Source: Erythrobacter sp. UBA1916
Lineage (GTDB): Bacteria > Pseudomonadota > Alphaproteobacteria > Sphingomonadales > Sphingomonadaceae
DNA: 36,268 nucleotides
Reading direction: 5' to 3'
Assembly: GCA_002337385.1 (NCBI GenBank)
Contig: DDFY01000035.1
Location: forward strand, 8,933 to 45,200
Shown here: one piece after another, positions 14,766-22,236 of the stretch
Position numbering within the stretch: the stretch's first letter is position 1
Layout of the letters: each line of letters starts with the position of its first letter
Notes under the pieces: generated by a model
What the model saw: only the letters and a program-made list of their open reading frames with translations
Told to the model about the DNA's origin: nothing
Database searches by the model: none
Program-made: the position numbers and the translations under genes

Positions 14766-15905
14766 ATGGATATGGAAATCGAAACCGAAGTGATCGCGCA
14801 GAGCTTCGATCTGGTCTCGCGCCAGGACGAGGCCGAGAAGGCGATCAAGGTGCTGCGCTCGGATGTCGACGAGGTGAAGGCCCGGCTCGACCGCGTCAGC
14901 CGCGCCGCCTCGCGCCCCGCGCTCGATGGCGTGGTGAAGACCGAGACCCCCGAGGTGAAGAGCTTCGTCACCGGTTACCTGCGCCAGGGCCGCGAGACCG
15001 AGCTGAAGTCGCTCTCGGGCATCAACCCGGGTGATGGCGGCTATGCCGTGCCGCGCGAGATCGACGCGATGATCGCCAGCGAGCTGAAAACCATCTCGCC
15101 GATCCGCCAGCTTGCGCAGGTGGTGCAGGTCGGCAGCGCGGGTTATCGCAAGCTGGTTGCCACCGGCGGGGTTGCCTCGGGCTGGGTCGGTGAGGGCGAT
15201 GCTCGCCCCGCAACCGACACCCCGACCTTCGCCGAAGTGGCCCCGCCGTCGGGTGATCTTTACGCCAACCCCGCGGCCAGCCAGGCCATGCTCGACGATG
15301 CCGGGTTCGACCTCGAAGGCTGGCTCGCCGCCGAAATCGCGGTGGAGTTTGCCGCCGCCGAAGGGTCCGCCTTCGTCTCGGGCACGGGCGTCAACCAGCC
15401 GCTCGGCTTCCTCGCCTCGCCCACCTCGCTGGCGGGCGATGCGGTGCGCACGTTCGGCAGCCTGCAATATATCGGCTCGGGCGATGCAACTGGCTTCGAC
15501 GCCAACCCCGAAAGCAAGCTGATCGACCTCGTCCACACGCTCAAGGCCGGCCACCGGCAGGGCGCGAGCTGGGTGATGAATTCGAGCACGCTCGCCGAAG
15601 TGCGCAAGATGAAGACCAGCGACGGGGCCTTCCTGTGGCAGCCGGGTCTGGTCGAAGGCCAGCCCGATCGCCTGCTCGGCTATCCGGTGATCGAGGCCGA
15701 AGACATGCCCGATATCGCGGCGGACCAGTTCCCGGTCGCCTTCGGCAACTTCCGCAACGGCTACCTCATCGCCGAACGCTCGGCGACGACGATCCTGCGC
15801 GATCCGTTCACCAACAAGCCCTTCGTCCACTTCTACGCCACCAAGCGTGTCGGCGGGCAGGTGCTCGATAGCGCGGCGATCAAGCTGCTCAAGATCGAGG
15901 CCTAA
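14766..15905 (+). CDS. GTA major capsid protein (gp5), HK97 fold
   Basis: A 379-residue HK97-fold capsid protein. Residues 1 to about 60 form a charged coiled-coil delta domain (DEAEKAIKVLRSDVDEVKAR), removed by the gp4 protease in relatives; the mature protein starts near the TPEVKSF region. Typical core blocks follow: SGINPGDGGYAVPREIDAMI, GYRKLVATGG, GSAFVSGTGVNQPLGFL, TLKAGHRQGASWVMNSSTLA and the C-terminal LRDPFTNKPFVHFYATKRVGG. AAAGG lies 12 bases before the ATG; a second in-frame ATG at 14772 is farther from it. The gene is bracketed by hairpins, consistent with separate control of this high-copy product. Confidence 0.95.
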   Translation: MDMEIETEVIAQSFDLVSRQDEAEKAIKVLRSDVDEVKARLDRVSRAASRPALDGVVKTETPEVKSFVTGYLRQGRETELKSLSGINPGDGGYAVPREIDAMIASELKTISPIRQLAQVVQVGSAGYRKLVATGGVASGWVGEGDARPATDTPTFAEVAPPSGDLYANPAASQAMLDDAGFDLEGWLAAEIAVEFAAAEGSAFVSGTGVNQPLGFLASPTSLAGDAVRTFGSLQYIGSGDATGFDANPESKLIDLVHTLKAGHRQGASWVMNSSTLAEVRKMKTSDGAFLWQPGLVEGQPDRLLGYPVIEAEDMPDIAADQFPVAFGNFRNGYLIAERSATTILRDPFTNKPFVHFYATKRVGGQVLDSAAIKLLKIEA

Positions 15906-15918
15906 GCGCCTTCGATCC

Positions 15919-15950
15919 GCCGGGCCTTGCCGACCTCAGGCAAGCCCGGC
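15919..15950 (+). other. hairpin 1 after the capsid gene
   Basis: GCCGGGCCTTGCC (15919-15931) pairs with GGCAAGCCCGGC (15939-15950) across the 7-base loop GACCTCA: twelve pairs with one bulged C. It begins 14 bases after the capsid stop and has no T-run, suggesting a 3'-end stabiliser or processing stem. Confidence 0.55.
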
Positions 15951-15956
15951 GTCCGT

Positions 15957-16003
15957 GCGCGCCCGCTCCCCTGCGGCTCCCTCTCCCGCCGGAGCGGGCG
16001 CGC
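15957..16003 (+). terminator. hairpin 2 after the capsid gene, partial terminator candidate
   Basis: GCGCGCCCGCTCC (15957-15969) and GGAGCGGGCGCGC (15991-16003) are a perfect 13-bp inverted repeat with a 21-base loop, followed by CCTTTCTTCTT. The interrupted T-run would make a leaky terminator, lowering expression of distal tail genes relative to capsid. It ends 31 bases before the next gene. Confidence 0.5.
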
Positions 16004-16034
16004 CTTTCTTCTTGCCGAAACACAGGAGACCGCC

Positions 16035-16583
16035 ATGCAGCGGCAACTCGTCACGCCACCTGACCTGGCCGGTGCCGCGCTTACCGAGCTCAAGGCCTGG
16101 CTTGCCATCACCACCGCGCGCGACGATGCGGAGCTGACCCGCCTCCTCGCCGCCAGCCTCGCCACCTGCGAAGCCTTCACCGGCGTGGTCGCACTGGAAG
16201 CGACCTACGAAGAGATGCGCGCGGCCAGCACCGACTGGCAGACGCTCGGTCTGACGCCGGTGCGCGCGATCCTTGCCGTCGAAGCGCTGGCCACCAATGG
16301 CTCGCGCACGGCGCTGCCGACGGCCAGCTATCTGGTCGACATCACGGCCCGGGCAGAGGGGCGTTTTCGCCTCGCTGTTCGCAGCAGCGAGACGCGGGTC
16401 ATCGTTCGCTACACCGCCGGCCTCGCCGCCGACTGGGACCTTCTCCCCGCCGACCTGTGCCACGGCGTGCTGCGCCTTGCCGCGCACCACTTCCGCGCGC
16501 GGGAGGACGAGACCGCCAAGGTCTCCCCGCCCGCAGCCGTCGCGGCCCTGTGGCAGCCCTGGCGGCGGATGCGGCTGACATGA
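16035..16583 (+). CDS. GTA head-tail adaptor (gp6), gp6-like connector
   Basis: A 182-residue head-tail connector of the HK97 gp6 / phiE125 gp8 type, forming the ring below the portal. Typical features are the N-terminal helix ALTELKAWLAITTARDDAELTR, then LLAASLATCEAFTGV, and the C-terminal DLCHGVLRLAAHHFRARED with the WQPWRRMRL ending. AGGAG lies 6 bases before ATG 16035; the frame upstream to 15927 is in the hairpin-rich spacer and is not coding. The stop overlaps the next small gene as ATGA. Confidence 0.85.
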   Translation: MQRQLVTPPDLAGAALTELKAWLAITTARDDAELTRLLAASLATCEAFTGVVALEATYEEMRAASTDWQTLGLTPVRAILAVEALATNGSRTALPTASYLVDITARAEGRFRLAVRSSETRVIVRYTAGLAADWDLLPADLCHGVLRLAAHHFRAREDETAKVSPPAAVAALWQPWRRMRLT

Positions 16584-16750
16584 TTACGGCCCAAGTCCCC
16601 CGCCTCGCAGGGCTCGTGCGGGCGCTCGAACGGCGGGCCCGCGAGCGGGCTGCGGCGCTGCTGGCCGAGCGCCGCCTTGCCGCTTCGGCAAGCGAGCTGG
16701 CCTGGCGCCGCGCCGACTGGCTCTGGCCCACCTTTACATCGGAGCAGTAA
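16580..16750 (+). CDS. 56-residue helical protein at the GTA g7 position
   Basis: ATG 16580 overlaps the gp6 stop by four bases and the stop is 3 bases before the gp8 gene, so it is a real member of the coupled series. The product is one Arg/Ala-rich amphipathic helix (LVRALERRARERAAALLAER) with a Trp-rich end (AWRRADWLWPTF). In RcGTA the gene between gp6 and gp8 is a head-tail stopper of about 110 residues; this is half that and I cannot identify the stopper fold. It may be a reduced stopper or an unrelated small protein. Confidence 0.65.
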   Translation: MITAQVPRLAGLVRALERRARERAAALLAERRLAASASELAWRRADWLWPTFTSEQ

Positions 16751-16753
16751 CCC

Positions 16754-17143
16754 ATGGAAAGTGCCCTGCGCATCGCGCTGATCGCCTGGCTGGCAAGCGA
16801 TCCGCTGCTGGCCCCGCTGCTCAATTCCGTCACCGAGGAAGTGCCCACCCGCACCACTCCGCCCTGGCTCGCCATCGCCACCAGCGCCAGCATCGACTGG
16901 AGCACCAAGGACCAGCGCGGGCGCGAAGTGCGGGTGGCGCTCGAACTGCACCTGCGCGGCGAGGAGGGCGGCGAAAGCGCCGATCTGGCCGCGCTGGTCG
17001 CGGACCGGATCGAGGCCATGCCCGCGGCGCACGGCACCTTTCGCTTCGTCTCGACCCGCTTCCTGCGCGGCCGCGCCGAGCAGCGCGCAAACCTCACCCG
17101 CGCGGTGCTGCTCGAATACCGTTTTCGCCTCTTCGAAGCCTGA
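16754..17143 (+). CDS. GTA tail terminator (gp8), DUF3168
   Basis: A 129-residue DUF3168 protein, the tail-terminator that caps the tail tube and joins it to the head. Family features are the N-terminal helix ALRIALIAWLASDPLLAPLL, PPWLAIATSASIDWSTKDQRG, and EVRVALELHLRGEEGG followed by ALVADRIEAM. It starts 3 bases after the small gene, with GGAG 9 bases upstream of the ATG inside that gene's end. Hexamers of this protein normally stop tube growth. Confidence 0.85.
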   Translation: MESALRIALIAWLASDPLLAPLLNSVTEEVPTRTTPPWLAIATSASIDWSTKDQRGREVRVALELHLRGEEGGESADLAALVADRIEAMPAAHGTFRFVSTRFLRGRAEQRANLTRAVLLEYRFRLFEA

Positions 17144-17166
17144 TTTCACTCACGGAGACCATGCCC

Positions 17167-17574
17167 ATGACTGCCCAAAAAGGCTCTGCCTTCCTGCTCA
17201 AGATCGGTGACGGCACCGCGCCGCCCACCTATGCCACCGTCGCCGGGCTGCGCACCACGCAGCTTTCCATCAACGGCGACGCGGTGGTCGTCACGCACAA
17301 GGAATCGGGCGGCTGGCGCGATCTGCTGTCGGGCGCAGGCACGCGCTCGGTCTCGGTCAGCGCCGCGGGGATCTTCCTCGGATCAAACGCCGAAGCCGCC
17401 GTCCGCGCCCATGCGCTGGCGGGCACCATCGAAGATTATGAACTAAGCTTCGAAGATGGCGAGAAACTGCGCGGGCGCTTCCTCGTCCAGCGGCTCGACT
17501 ATGCGGGTGATTTCAACGGCGAGCGCAATTATACCCTGCAGCTCGAAAGCTCCGGCCCGGTGGTTCCGGTATGA
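17167..17574 (+). CDS. GTA major tail tube protein (gp9), TP901-1 family
   Basis: A 135-residue tail-tube protein of the TP901-1 major tail family. The opening AQKGSAFLLKIGDG and VAGLRTTQLSINGDAVVVTH, then KESGGWRDLLSGAGTRSVSV and DYELSFEDGEKLRGRFLVQR, are characteristic. ATG 17167 is preferred to ATG 17161, since GGAG at 17154-17157 leaves 9 bases to the former and only 3 to the latter. Stop and next start overlap as ATGA. Confidence 0.9.
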   Translation: MTAQKGSAFLLKIGDGTAPPTYATVAGLRTTQLSINGDAVVVTHKESGGWRDLLSGAGTRSVSVSAAGIFLGSNAEAAVRAHALAGTIEDYELSFEDGEKLRGRFLVQRLDYAGDFNGERNYTLQLESSGPVVPV

Positions 17575-17897
17575 CGCTGCACAATGAGCAAAGCGCCAAT
17601 CCTGCACGCGGCGAGGCCATGCTGGCGGTGGCGGGCAAACCCCGCCTGCTCAGGCCCAGCTTTCAGGCATTGGTCCTGGCTGAAGAGGAGCTTGGCCCGC
17701 TGTTCGCCCTTGTCGAGCGCGCAGGCGAAGGGCAGCTGCGGCTGACCGAAATCGCCGCCCTGTTCTGGCACTGCCTCGCCGAGCGCGAGGATGTCAGCCG
17801 CGAGCAGGTGGGCGAGGCGGTGATGGCGATGGGCCTCGCTGCCGCCGCCGCGCCCTTGCGCACGATCCTGCGCCAGATTCTGCAGGGGCGGATGTGA
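17571..17897 (+). CDS. GTA gp10 family tail assembly protein
   Basis: A 108-residue GTA-gp10 family protein, usually considered a tail assembly chaperone. The family block is NPARGEAMLAVAGKPRLLRPSFQALVLAEEEL followed by LTEIAALFWHCL. It starts in the last four bases of the tube gene and ends overlapping the next frame as GTGA. Chaperones of this kind coat the tape-measure before tube assembly and are not in the finished particle. Confidence 0.85.
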   Translation: MTLHNEQSANPARGEAMLAVAGKPRLLRPSFQALVLAEEELGPLFALVERAGEGQLRLTEIAALFWHCLAEREDVSREQVGEAVMAMGLAAAAAPLRTILRQILQGRM

Positions 17898-18091
17898 GCG
17901 AGCGCCTCGCCGACAGCGCCCTGCGCCTGTGCGGCGAGGTCTGCCGGGCGCTGGGCTGGCTCCCGCACGAATTCTGGCAAGTAACCCCAGCGGAACTTTC
18001 GACTCTTTTCAAAAACCATGATGGCGATCCCGCACAGGGCGTCACGCGCGGCGAGCTGACCGCAATGCTGGAGCAAGACAGGCATGAATGA
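17894..18091 (+). CDS. phage tail assembly chaperone, rcc01693 family
   Basis: A 65-residue protein of the rcc01693-type tail assembly chaperone family, recognised by LCGEVCRALGWLPHEFWQVTPAEL. Start GTG 17894 overlaps the preceding stop by four bases. Its end overlaps the tape-measure start by eight bases. Together with the gp10-family gene it occupies the place where many siphophages encode a frameshifted chaperone pair; here the two are separate coupled frames. Confidence 0.85.
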   Translation: MSERLADSALRLCGEVCRALGWLPHEFWQVTPAELSTLFKNHDGDPAQGVTRGELTAMLEQDRHE

Positions 18092-18668
18092 CGATCTCGA
18101 ACCTCTGCTGGTCGAAGTGCGCGCCAGCACCAGCGACTTCCGCGCCGACATCGAGACCATGCGCGCAAGCGTCGACAGCTCGCTGGTGGGCGGGTTCGAA
18201 AAGGCCGGATCGGTGCTCGAGCGCGGTCTGCTCGGCGCGATCCGGCGCGGCAGCCTCGGCTTTGACGACCTCAAGCAGGTGGCCCTGCGCGCCATGGGCG
18301 AGATCGCCGCCGGAGCCGTCCAGAATGGAATCGGCGCTTTGTTCGGCGGCGGGGCGGCAAAGGGCGCGAGCAGCGGGCTTGGCAACTTGCTGAGCAGCAC
18401 GCTCAGCTCGCTGCTCGGCGTTCCGGGGCGCGCCACCGGCGGGCCGGTCTCGCCGGGCTCGCCGTTTCTGGTGGGCGAACGCGGCCCAGAACTGTTCGTG
18501 CCGACCTCTGCGGGCCGGGTCGAGACGCTCGAGAGGCAGGGCAGCGGCAAGGACGTGCGCGTGTCGATCAATCTGGCCGCTCCGCGCGGGACCGATAGCC
18601 CGGTGATGCTGCGCCGCTCGTCGCGCCAGGTCGCCAGCGCCGTGGCCCGCGCGCTGCGCGGCGCCTGA
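18084..18668 (+). CDS. GTA tape measure protein (gp11), short
   Basis: A 194-residue tape measure protein, close to the length of the RcGTA one (about 220) and far shorter than phage ones, implying a stubby tail. Residues 1-45 are polar helical; AGAVQNGIGALFGGGAAKGA through LLSSTLSSLLG is an apolar membrane-prone region; the end RATGGPVSPGSPFLVGERGPEL and FVPTSAGRVE is the conserved C-terminal motif of GTA and lambda-like tape measures. It starts inside the chaperone gene, eight bases before its stop. Confidence 0.85.
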   Translation: MNDDLEPLLVEVRASTSDFRADIETMRASVDSSLVGGFEKAGSVLERGLLGAIRRGSLGFDDLKQVALRAMGEIAAGAVQNGIGALFGGGAAKGASSGLGNLLSSTLSSLLGVPGRATGGPVSPGSPFLVGERGPELFVPTSAGRVETLERQGSGKDVRVSINLAAPRGTDSPVMLRRSSRQVASAVARALRGA

Positions 18669-18681
18669 GGGAGGCAAACAC

Positions 18682-21003
18682 ATGGCATACTGGCTGGCGA
18701 AAAAGCACAGCGGACAGGACTTCGACTATCTCCAGCGGTTCGACCCGCGCTTCTGGACCGTGGACTTCCCGCGCCCCGAAATGGCGAGCCTCACCAGCAT
18801 CGGACACGATGGCCTGCGGATCGACTGCGAGTTTCACCACCGCGACGCGCTCGCCGGGCTGATCTGGGACAGCGAGGATCGCTACGATCATCCCCTGCTC
18901 GCCTATGCCACCGACCACGATTATGCGCACACGACCTTGCGCTTCCGCTGGCGCTCGGCGGGTGTGGTGGCGCTCGATCAGGTGCACGGGCCGACGCTCA
19001 CGATCGAGGGCCGCGATGCGAGTGGCACGGCGCGCACCTGGTATGTGCGGCTGTGGAACTATGCCGAGGGCTCACCCGACGACGCTGCGATTACCCTGCC
19101 CTTTTCCGAGCTGCGCGAAGGCTGGCTGGCCGATGGCGGCCCGATCCATCCCGGCGATATCGACCGGATGTTCATCTCGCTGGTCCCGCCCGAACACGAT
19201 CCGGGCGATCACACGCTGCTCCCCGCGCGGGCCGAGGGCTGGGCCGAGCTGACCGGCATCGCCTGCGAGGGTCACCGCGCAATGCTCAAACTGGGCGATG
19301 TGCTGGTGCCGCCGCACGATGTCGGCATGGCCACCGCCTATGACGACAGCTACAACCTCAACCCCGCGCGGCTGCTGCGCAATGCACTGGGCCTCGGCTA
19401 TCGCGGGGCCATCGTCCACTATCTCGGGATGAGCCACTATTACCGGCTCGCCGAGCAACCCGGCGGCGACCTGCTGGTGGCAGAGCCGGCGCAGCTGTGC
19501 GGCCCATGTGAGGCCTGGCACCGCGCCTTCCTCGCCGAATGCGCGCGGCTCAACTATCAGCCGATCGTCTCGCTGTCTTACGAGCTGTTCGCCGAGCACT
19601 GCCCGCCCGAGTGGAGCCAGCGCGCCTATGATGGCAGTCGAGCGCTAACCGGATGGGTTCCTCCCTCCACCCTGCTCTCGCCTGCGAACAACACCGCGAT
19701 GGCCTATCTGCGCACAGTGGCCGGAGCCTTGACGGCGCTGGTGGTGGCGGAAGGGTTGCCGGTCCACTTCCAGATCGGCGAGCCCTGGTGGTGGCTCACC
19801 TTCGACGGGCACATCTGCCTTTACGATGACGCGGTGATCGCCGCGCGCGGATCGGCCCCCGAGATTCCAGACCTCACCGCCCCGCTCGACGCTGCGCAAA
19901 TCGCGCTGCTTGACTGGGCCGGGGCAACACTCGCGGCATCGACCGCCGCCCTGCGCGATCACGTCCGCACGGCGGCGTGCGGCGAGGCGACGGTCTATCT
20001 GCTCGTCTTCACCCCCACGCTGCTTGACCCCGCCCGCCCCGAACTGCGCCGCGCCAGCCTGCCCGAGGGCTGGGCCTGGCCCGCCTACGACCGGCTCCAG
20101 GTCGAGGACTACGACTGGCTCACCGCCGGTGCCGAAGGCGCGCGCCGCGCGGCTTACGACGCGGTGCAGGGGCGCCTGCACTACCCGCTCGAAGTGCAGG
20201 ACTATCTGGCCGGCTTCGTGCTCAGTGCCGCAGATGCGCCCAGCTACTGGCAGCACATCGACCGGGGCCTCAACGAAGCGCGCGAACGGGGCGTGGATCG
20301 CCTGTTCGTCTGGGCGCTGCCGCAGGTCGCGCGCGACGGATACACCCGCCTTCCCTCCAGCGAGGACACCACCATGCAAGCCTTCGACGACGTTCTCTAT
20401 CCGCTCGCACCGGGCCGGGACCTGGCGGTCAGCCCCGAGTTTGCGACCTCGGTCGCGCTGACCGCATCGGGCTTCGAACGGCGCAACAGCCACTGGAGCG
20501 ATGCGCGCCTGCGCTACGATGTCGGCCCCGGCATCCGCTCCGAGGCAGAGCTGGGCGTGCTGCTCGAATTCTTCCGCGCCCGGCGCGGCGCGGCGCGCGG
20601 GTTCCGCCTCGCCGATCCGTTCGATTTCAGCTCCAATGGCCAGACCGGGACGCCGACGCCAAGCGACCAGTTGCTCGCCATAGGCGATGGCGAGGTGGTC
20701 AGCTTCCAGCTCGCGAAGAGCTATGGCGCCGGGGACGATCCGCAGGTCCGCCCAATCACCCGCCCGCGCCCTTCATCCATCGTGGTCAGCGTCGATGGCG
20801 TGGCGACCGGGGCATGGACCTACAGCAACGGCGGCTGGATCACTCTGTCCGACCCGCCGCCCGAGGGCGCCGAGGTGCGCGCCGGGTTTCTGTTCGACGT
20901 GCCCGTCCGCTTCGCCGAGGACCGGCTCGACATCTCCGCCAGCAACTTCGCTGCGGGCGAAGCGCCATCGGTGCCGCTGATCGAGATCCGGGAGGCGACA
21001 TGA
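18682..21003 (+). CDS. DUF2460 distal-tail protein with large N-terminal TIM-barrel-like extension (gp12)
   Basis: A 773-residue protein at the g12 position. Residues about 570-773 are the DUF2460 domain (VSPEFATSVALTASGFERRN; GPGIRSEAELGVLLEFFRAR; FRLADPFDFSSNG), which alone makes the roughly 210-residue RcGTA gp12 distal-tail ring. The first 560 residues are additional: a beta-rich part (about 1-210), then alternating strand-helix sequence with YRGAIVHYLGMSHYYRL, LNYQPIVSLSYELF and VHFQIGEPWWW (Glu367), suggestive of a TIM barrel like glycoside hydrolases or the non-contractile tail sheath type. The reading frame is continuous. GGGAGG precedes the ATG by 8. Sugar binding or wall attachment is inference. 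Confidence 0.8.
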   Translation: MAYWLAKKHSGQDFDYLQRFDPRFWTVDFPRPEMASLTSIGHDGLRIDCEFHHRDALAGLIWDSEDRYDHPLLAYATDHDYAHTTLRFRWRSAGVVALDQVHGPTLTIEGRDASGTARTWYVRLWNYAEGSPDDAAITLPFSELREGWLADGGPIHPGDIDRMFISLVPPEHDPGDHTLLPARAEGWAELTGIACEGHRAMLKLGDVLVPPHDVGMATAYDDSYNLNPARLLRNALGLGYRGAIVHYLGMSHYYRLAEQPGGDLLVAEPAQLCGPCEAWHRAFLAECARLNYQPIVSLSYELFAEHCPPEWSQRAYDGSRALTGWVPPSTLLSPANNTAMAYLRTVAGALTALVVAEGLPVHFQIGEPWWWLTFDGHICLYDDAVIAARGSAPEIPDLTAPLDAAQIALLDWAGATLAASTAALRDHVRTAACGEATVYLLVFTPTLLDPARPELRRASLPEGWAWPAYDRLQVEDYDWLTAGAEGARRAAYDAVQGRLHYPLEVQDYLAGFVLSAADAPSYWQHIDRGLNEARERGVDRLFVWALPQVARDGYTRLPSSEDTTMQAFDDVLYPLAPGRDLAVSPEFATSVALTASGFERRNSHWSDARLRYDVGPGIRSEAELGVLLEFFRARRGAARGFRLADPFDFSSNGQTGTPTPSDQLLAIGDGEVVSFQLAKSYGAGDDPQVRPITRPRPSSIVVSVDGVATGAWTYSNGGWITLSDPPPEGAEVRAGFLFDVPVRFAEDRLDISASNFAAGEAPSVPLIEIREAT

Positions 21004-21821
21004 GCCGGGTCTTCTTCGCCGAGCCGCTCGAAACCGTCGCGACCTACTGGCGCATCATGCGCCGCGACGGGGTGACGCTCGGCTTCACCAGCCACAACCG
21101 CGACCTCATCTTTGAAGGCATCGCCCATCTGGCCGCGCCCGGAATGGTGCCCTCCTCGATCCGCCGCTCGGCCGATCTGGCGAGCGAGCTGGTCGAGATG
21201 GAAGGCATCCTCTCGCACGCGGCAATCACACCCGCCGACTTGCGGATGGGCCGCTATGACGGGGCCACCATCGAAGTTGGCGTGGTCGATTGGGAAAGCC
21301 TCGAGCACTCGGCCTTGTTCGCAGGCCAGATCGGCAGCATTTCCGAGAACGGCGAAAGCTTCGAGGCCAGCCTGCAATCGGCCAAGACGCTGTTCGAACG
21401 CGACCTCGTGCCGCGCACCAGCCCAACCTGCCGCGCCCGCTTCTGCGACCGCGACTGCGGCCTGAACCCCGCGCGCTTCACCCATCTGGTTCGTGTCCTG
21501 TCCATCGACACGGGGAGCGGCGCGATTGTCTTTGCGGATGCCCCGGCACCCGCCACGATTGTCGGCGGGCGGCTGCGCTGGATCGACGGTCCGCAGGCGG
21601 GCGTGGAAATGCGGATCATGGCTGCATCAGGCTCCGAGCTGACGCTTGATCGCGACATCGTCTCCGGGCTGGCGGCGAGCCATCGTGCCTTCGTCGTCGA
21701 AGCCTGCGACCATACAATTGCCACCTGTGCCGCACGCTTTGGCAATGCCGCGAACTTTCGCGGCGAACCGTTCATGCCCGGCAACGACCTGCTGACCCGC
21801 TACGGGACGGGCGGCGCATGA
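21000..21821 (+). CDS. GTA tail hub protein (gp13), DUF2163, Fe-S candidate
   Basis: A 273-residue DUF2163 protein forming the tail-tip hub. The opening MSRVFFAEPLETVATYWRIM and RRDGVTLGFTSHNRDLIFEG are family-typical. Five cysteines cluster as C144-x4-C149-x3-C153 and C236-x6-C243; the RcGTA hub protein was reported to carry an iron-sulfur cluster and this pattern would fit. The start ATG 21000 overlaps the gp12 stop by four bases; the longer frame lies inside gp12. Ends by overlapping gp14. Confidence 0.9.
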   Translation: MSRVFFAEPLETVATYWRIMRRDGVTLGFTSHNRDLIFEGIAHLAAPGMVPSSIRRSADLASELVEMEGILSHAAITPADLRMGRYDGATIEVGVVDWESLEHSALFAGQIGSISENGESFEASLQSAKTLFERDLVPRTSPTCRARFCDRDCGLNPARFTHLVRVLSIDTGSGAIVFADAPAPATIVGGRLRWIDGPQAGVEMRIMAASGSELTLDRDIVSGLAASHRAFVVEACDHTIATCAARFGNAANFRGEPFMPGNDLLTRYGTGGA

Positions 21822-22234
21822 TGGCGCGCGGACAAGACCTCCTCGCAGCTGCCCGCGCACTGGTGGGCGCGCCCTTCCGCCTCGGCGGCGCGACCCGCAA
21901 GAGCGGCGTCGACTGCGTCGGGCTGGTGGTGCTGGCACTGCGCGCGGTCGGTCGCGAGACCGGACCGCTGCCGCCCTATCGCCTGCGCCACATCACGCTC
22001 GATGGCTTTGGCCCCGTGCTGGCGCGGGCGGGTCTGAACGAAGTGTCTGACAGCATCGTGCCCGGCGACGTCATCGCACTGCGCCCCTCGCCCGCGCAAC
22101 TGCACCTCGCCATCGCGGGCGAGGCAAACACCCTCGTCCATGCCCACGCCGGACTGCGCAGGGTCGTCCACGGCCCGCGCCCGGCGCAATGGCCACTGCA
22201 CCGCCACTGGCGGCTGGCCCCAAGCGGAGACTGA
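21818..22234 (+). CDS. GTA NlpC/P60-family cell-wall peptidase (gp14)
   Basis: A 138-residue NlpC/P60 cysteine peptidase at the tail tip, thought to open the recipient cell wall during DNA delivery. The catalytic Cys33 sits in SGVDCVGLVVLALR and the catalytic His96 in AQLHLAIAG, with LVHAHAG after it. The motif GAPFRLGGATR precedes the Cys as in the family. ATG 21818 overlaps the hub stop; a second ATG at 21821 is in frame and would remove one residue only. Confidence 0.9.
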   Translation: MMARGQDLLAAARALVGAPFRLGGATRKSGVDCVGLVVLALRAVGRETGPLPPYRLRHITLDGFGPVLARAGLNEVSDSIVPGDVIALRPSPAQLHLAIAGEANTLVHAHAGLRRVVHGPRPAQWPLHRHWRLAPSGD

Positions 22235-22236
22235 TC

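Noticed and set aside
17571..18091. Programmed frameshift joining the two tail chaperones
   Set aside because: The second frame has its own GTG start overlapping the first stop, and I saw no slippery heptamer before the stop.
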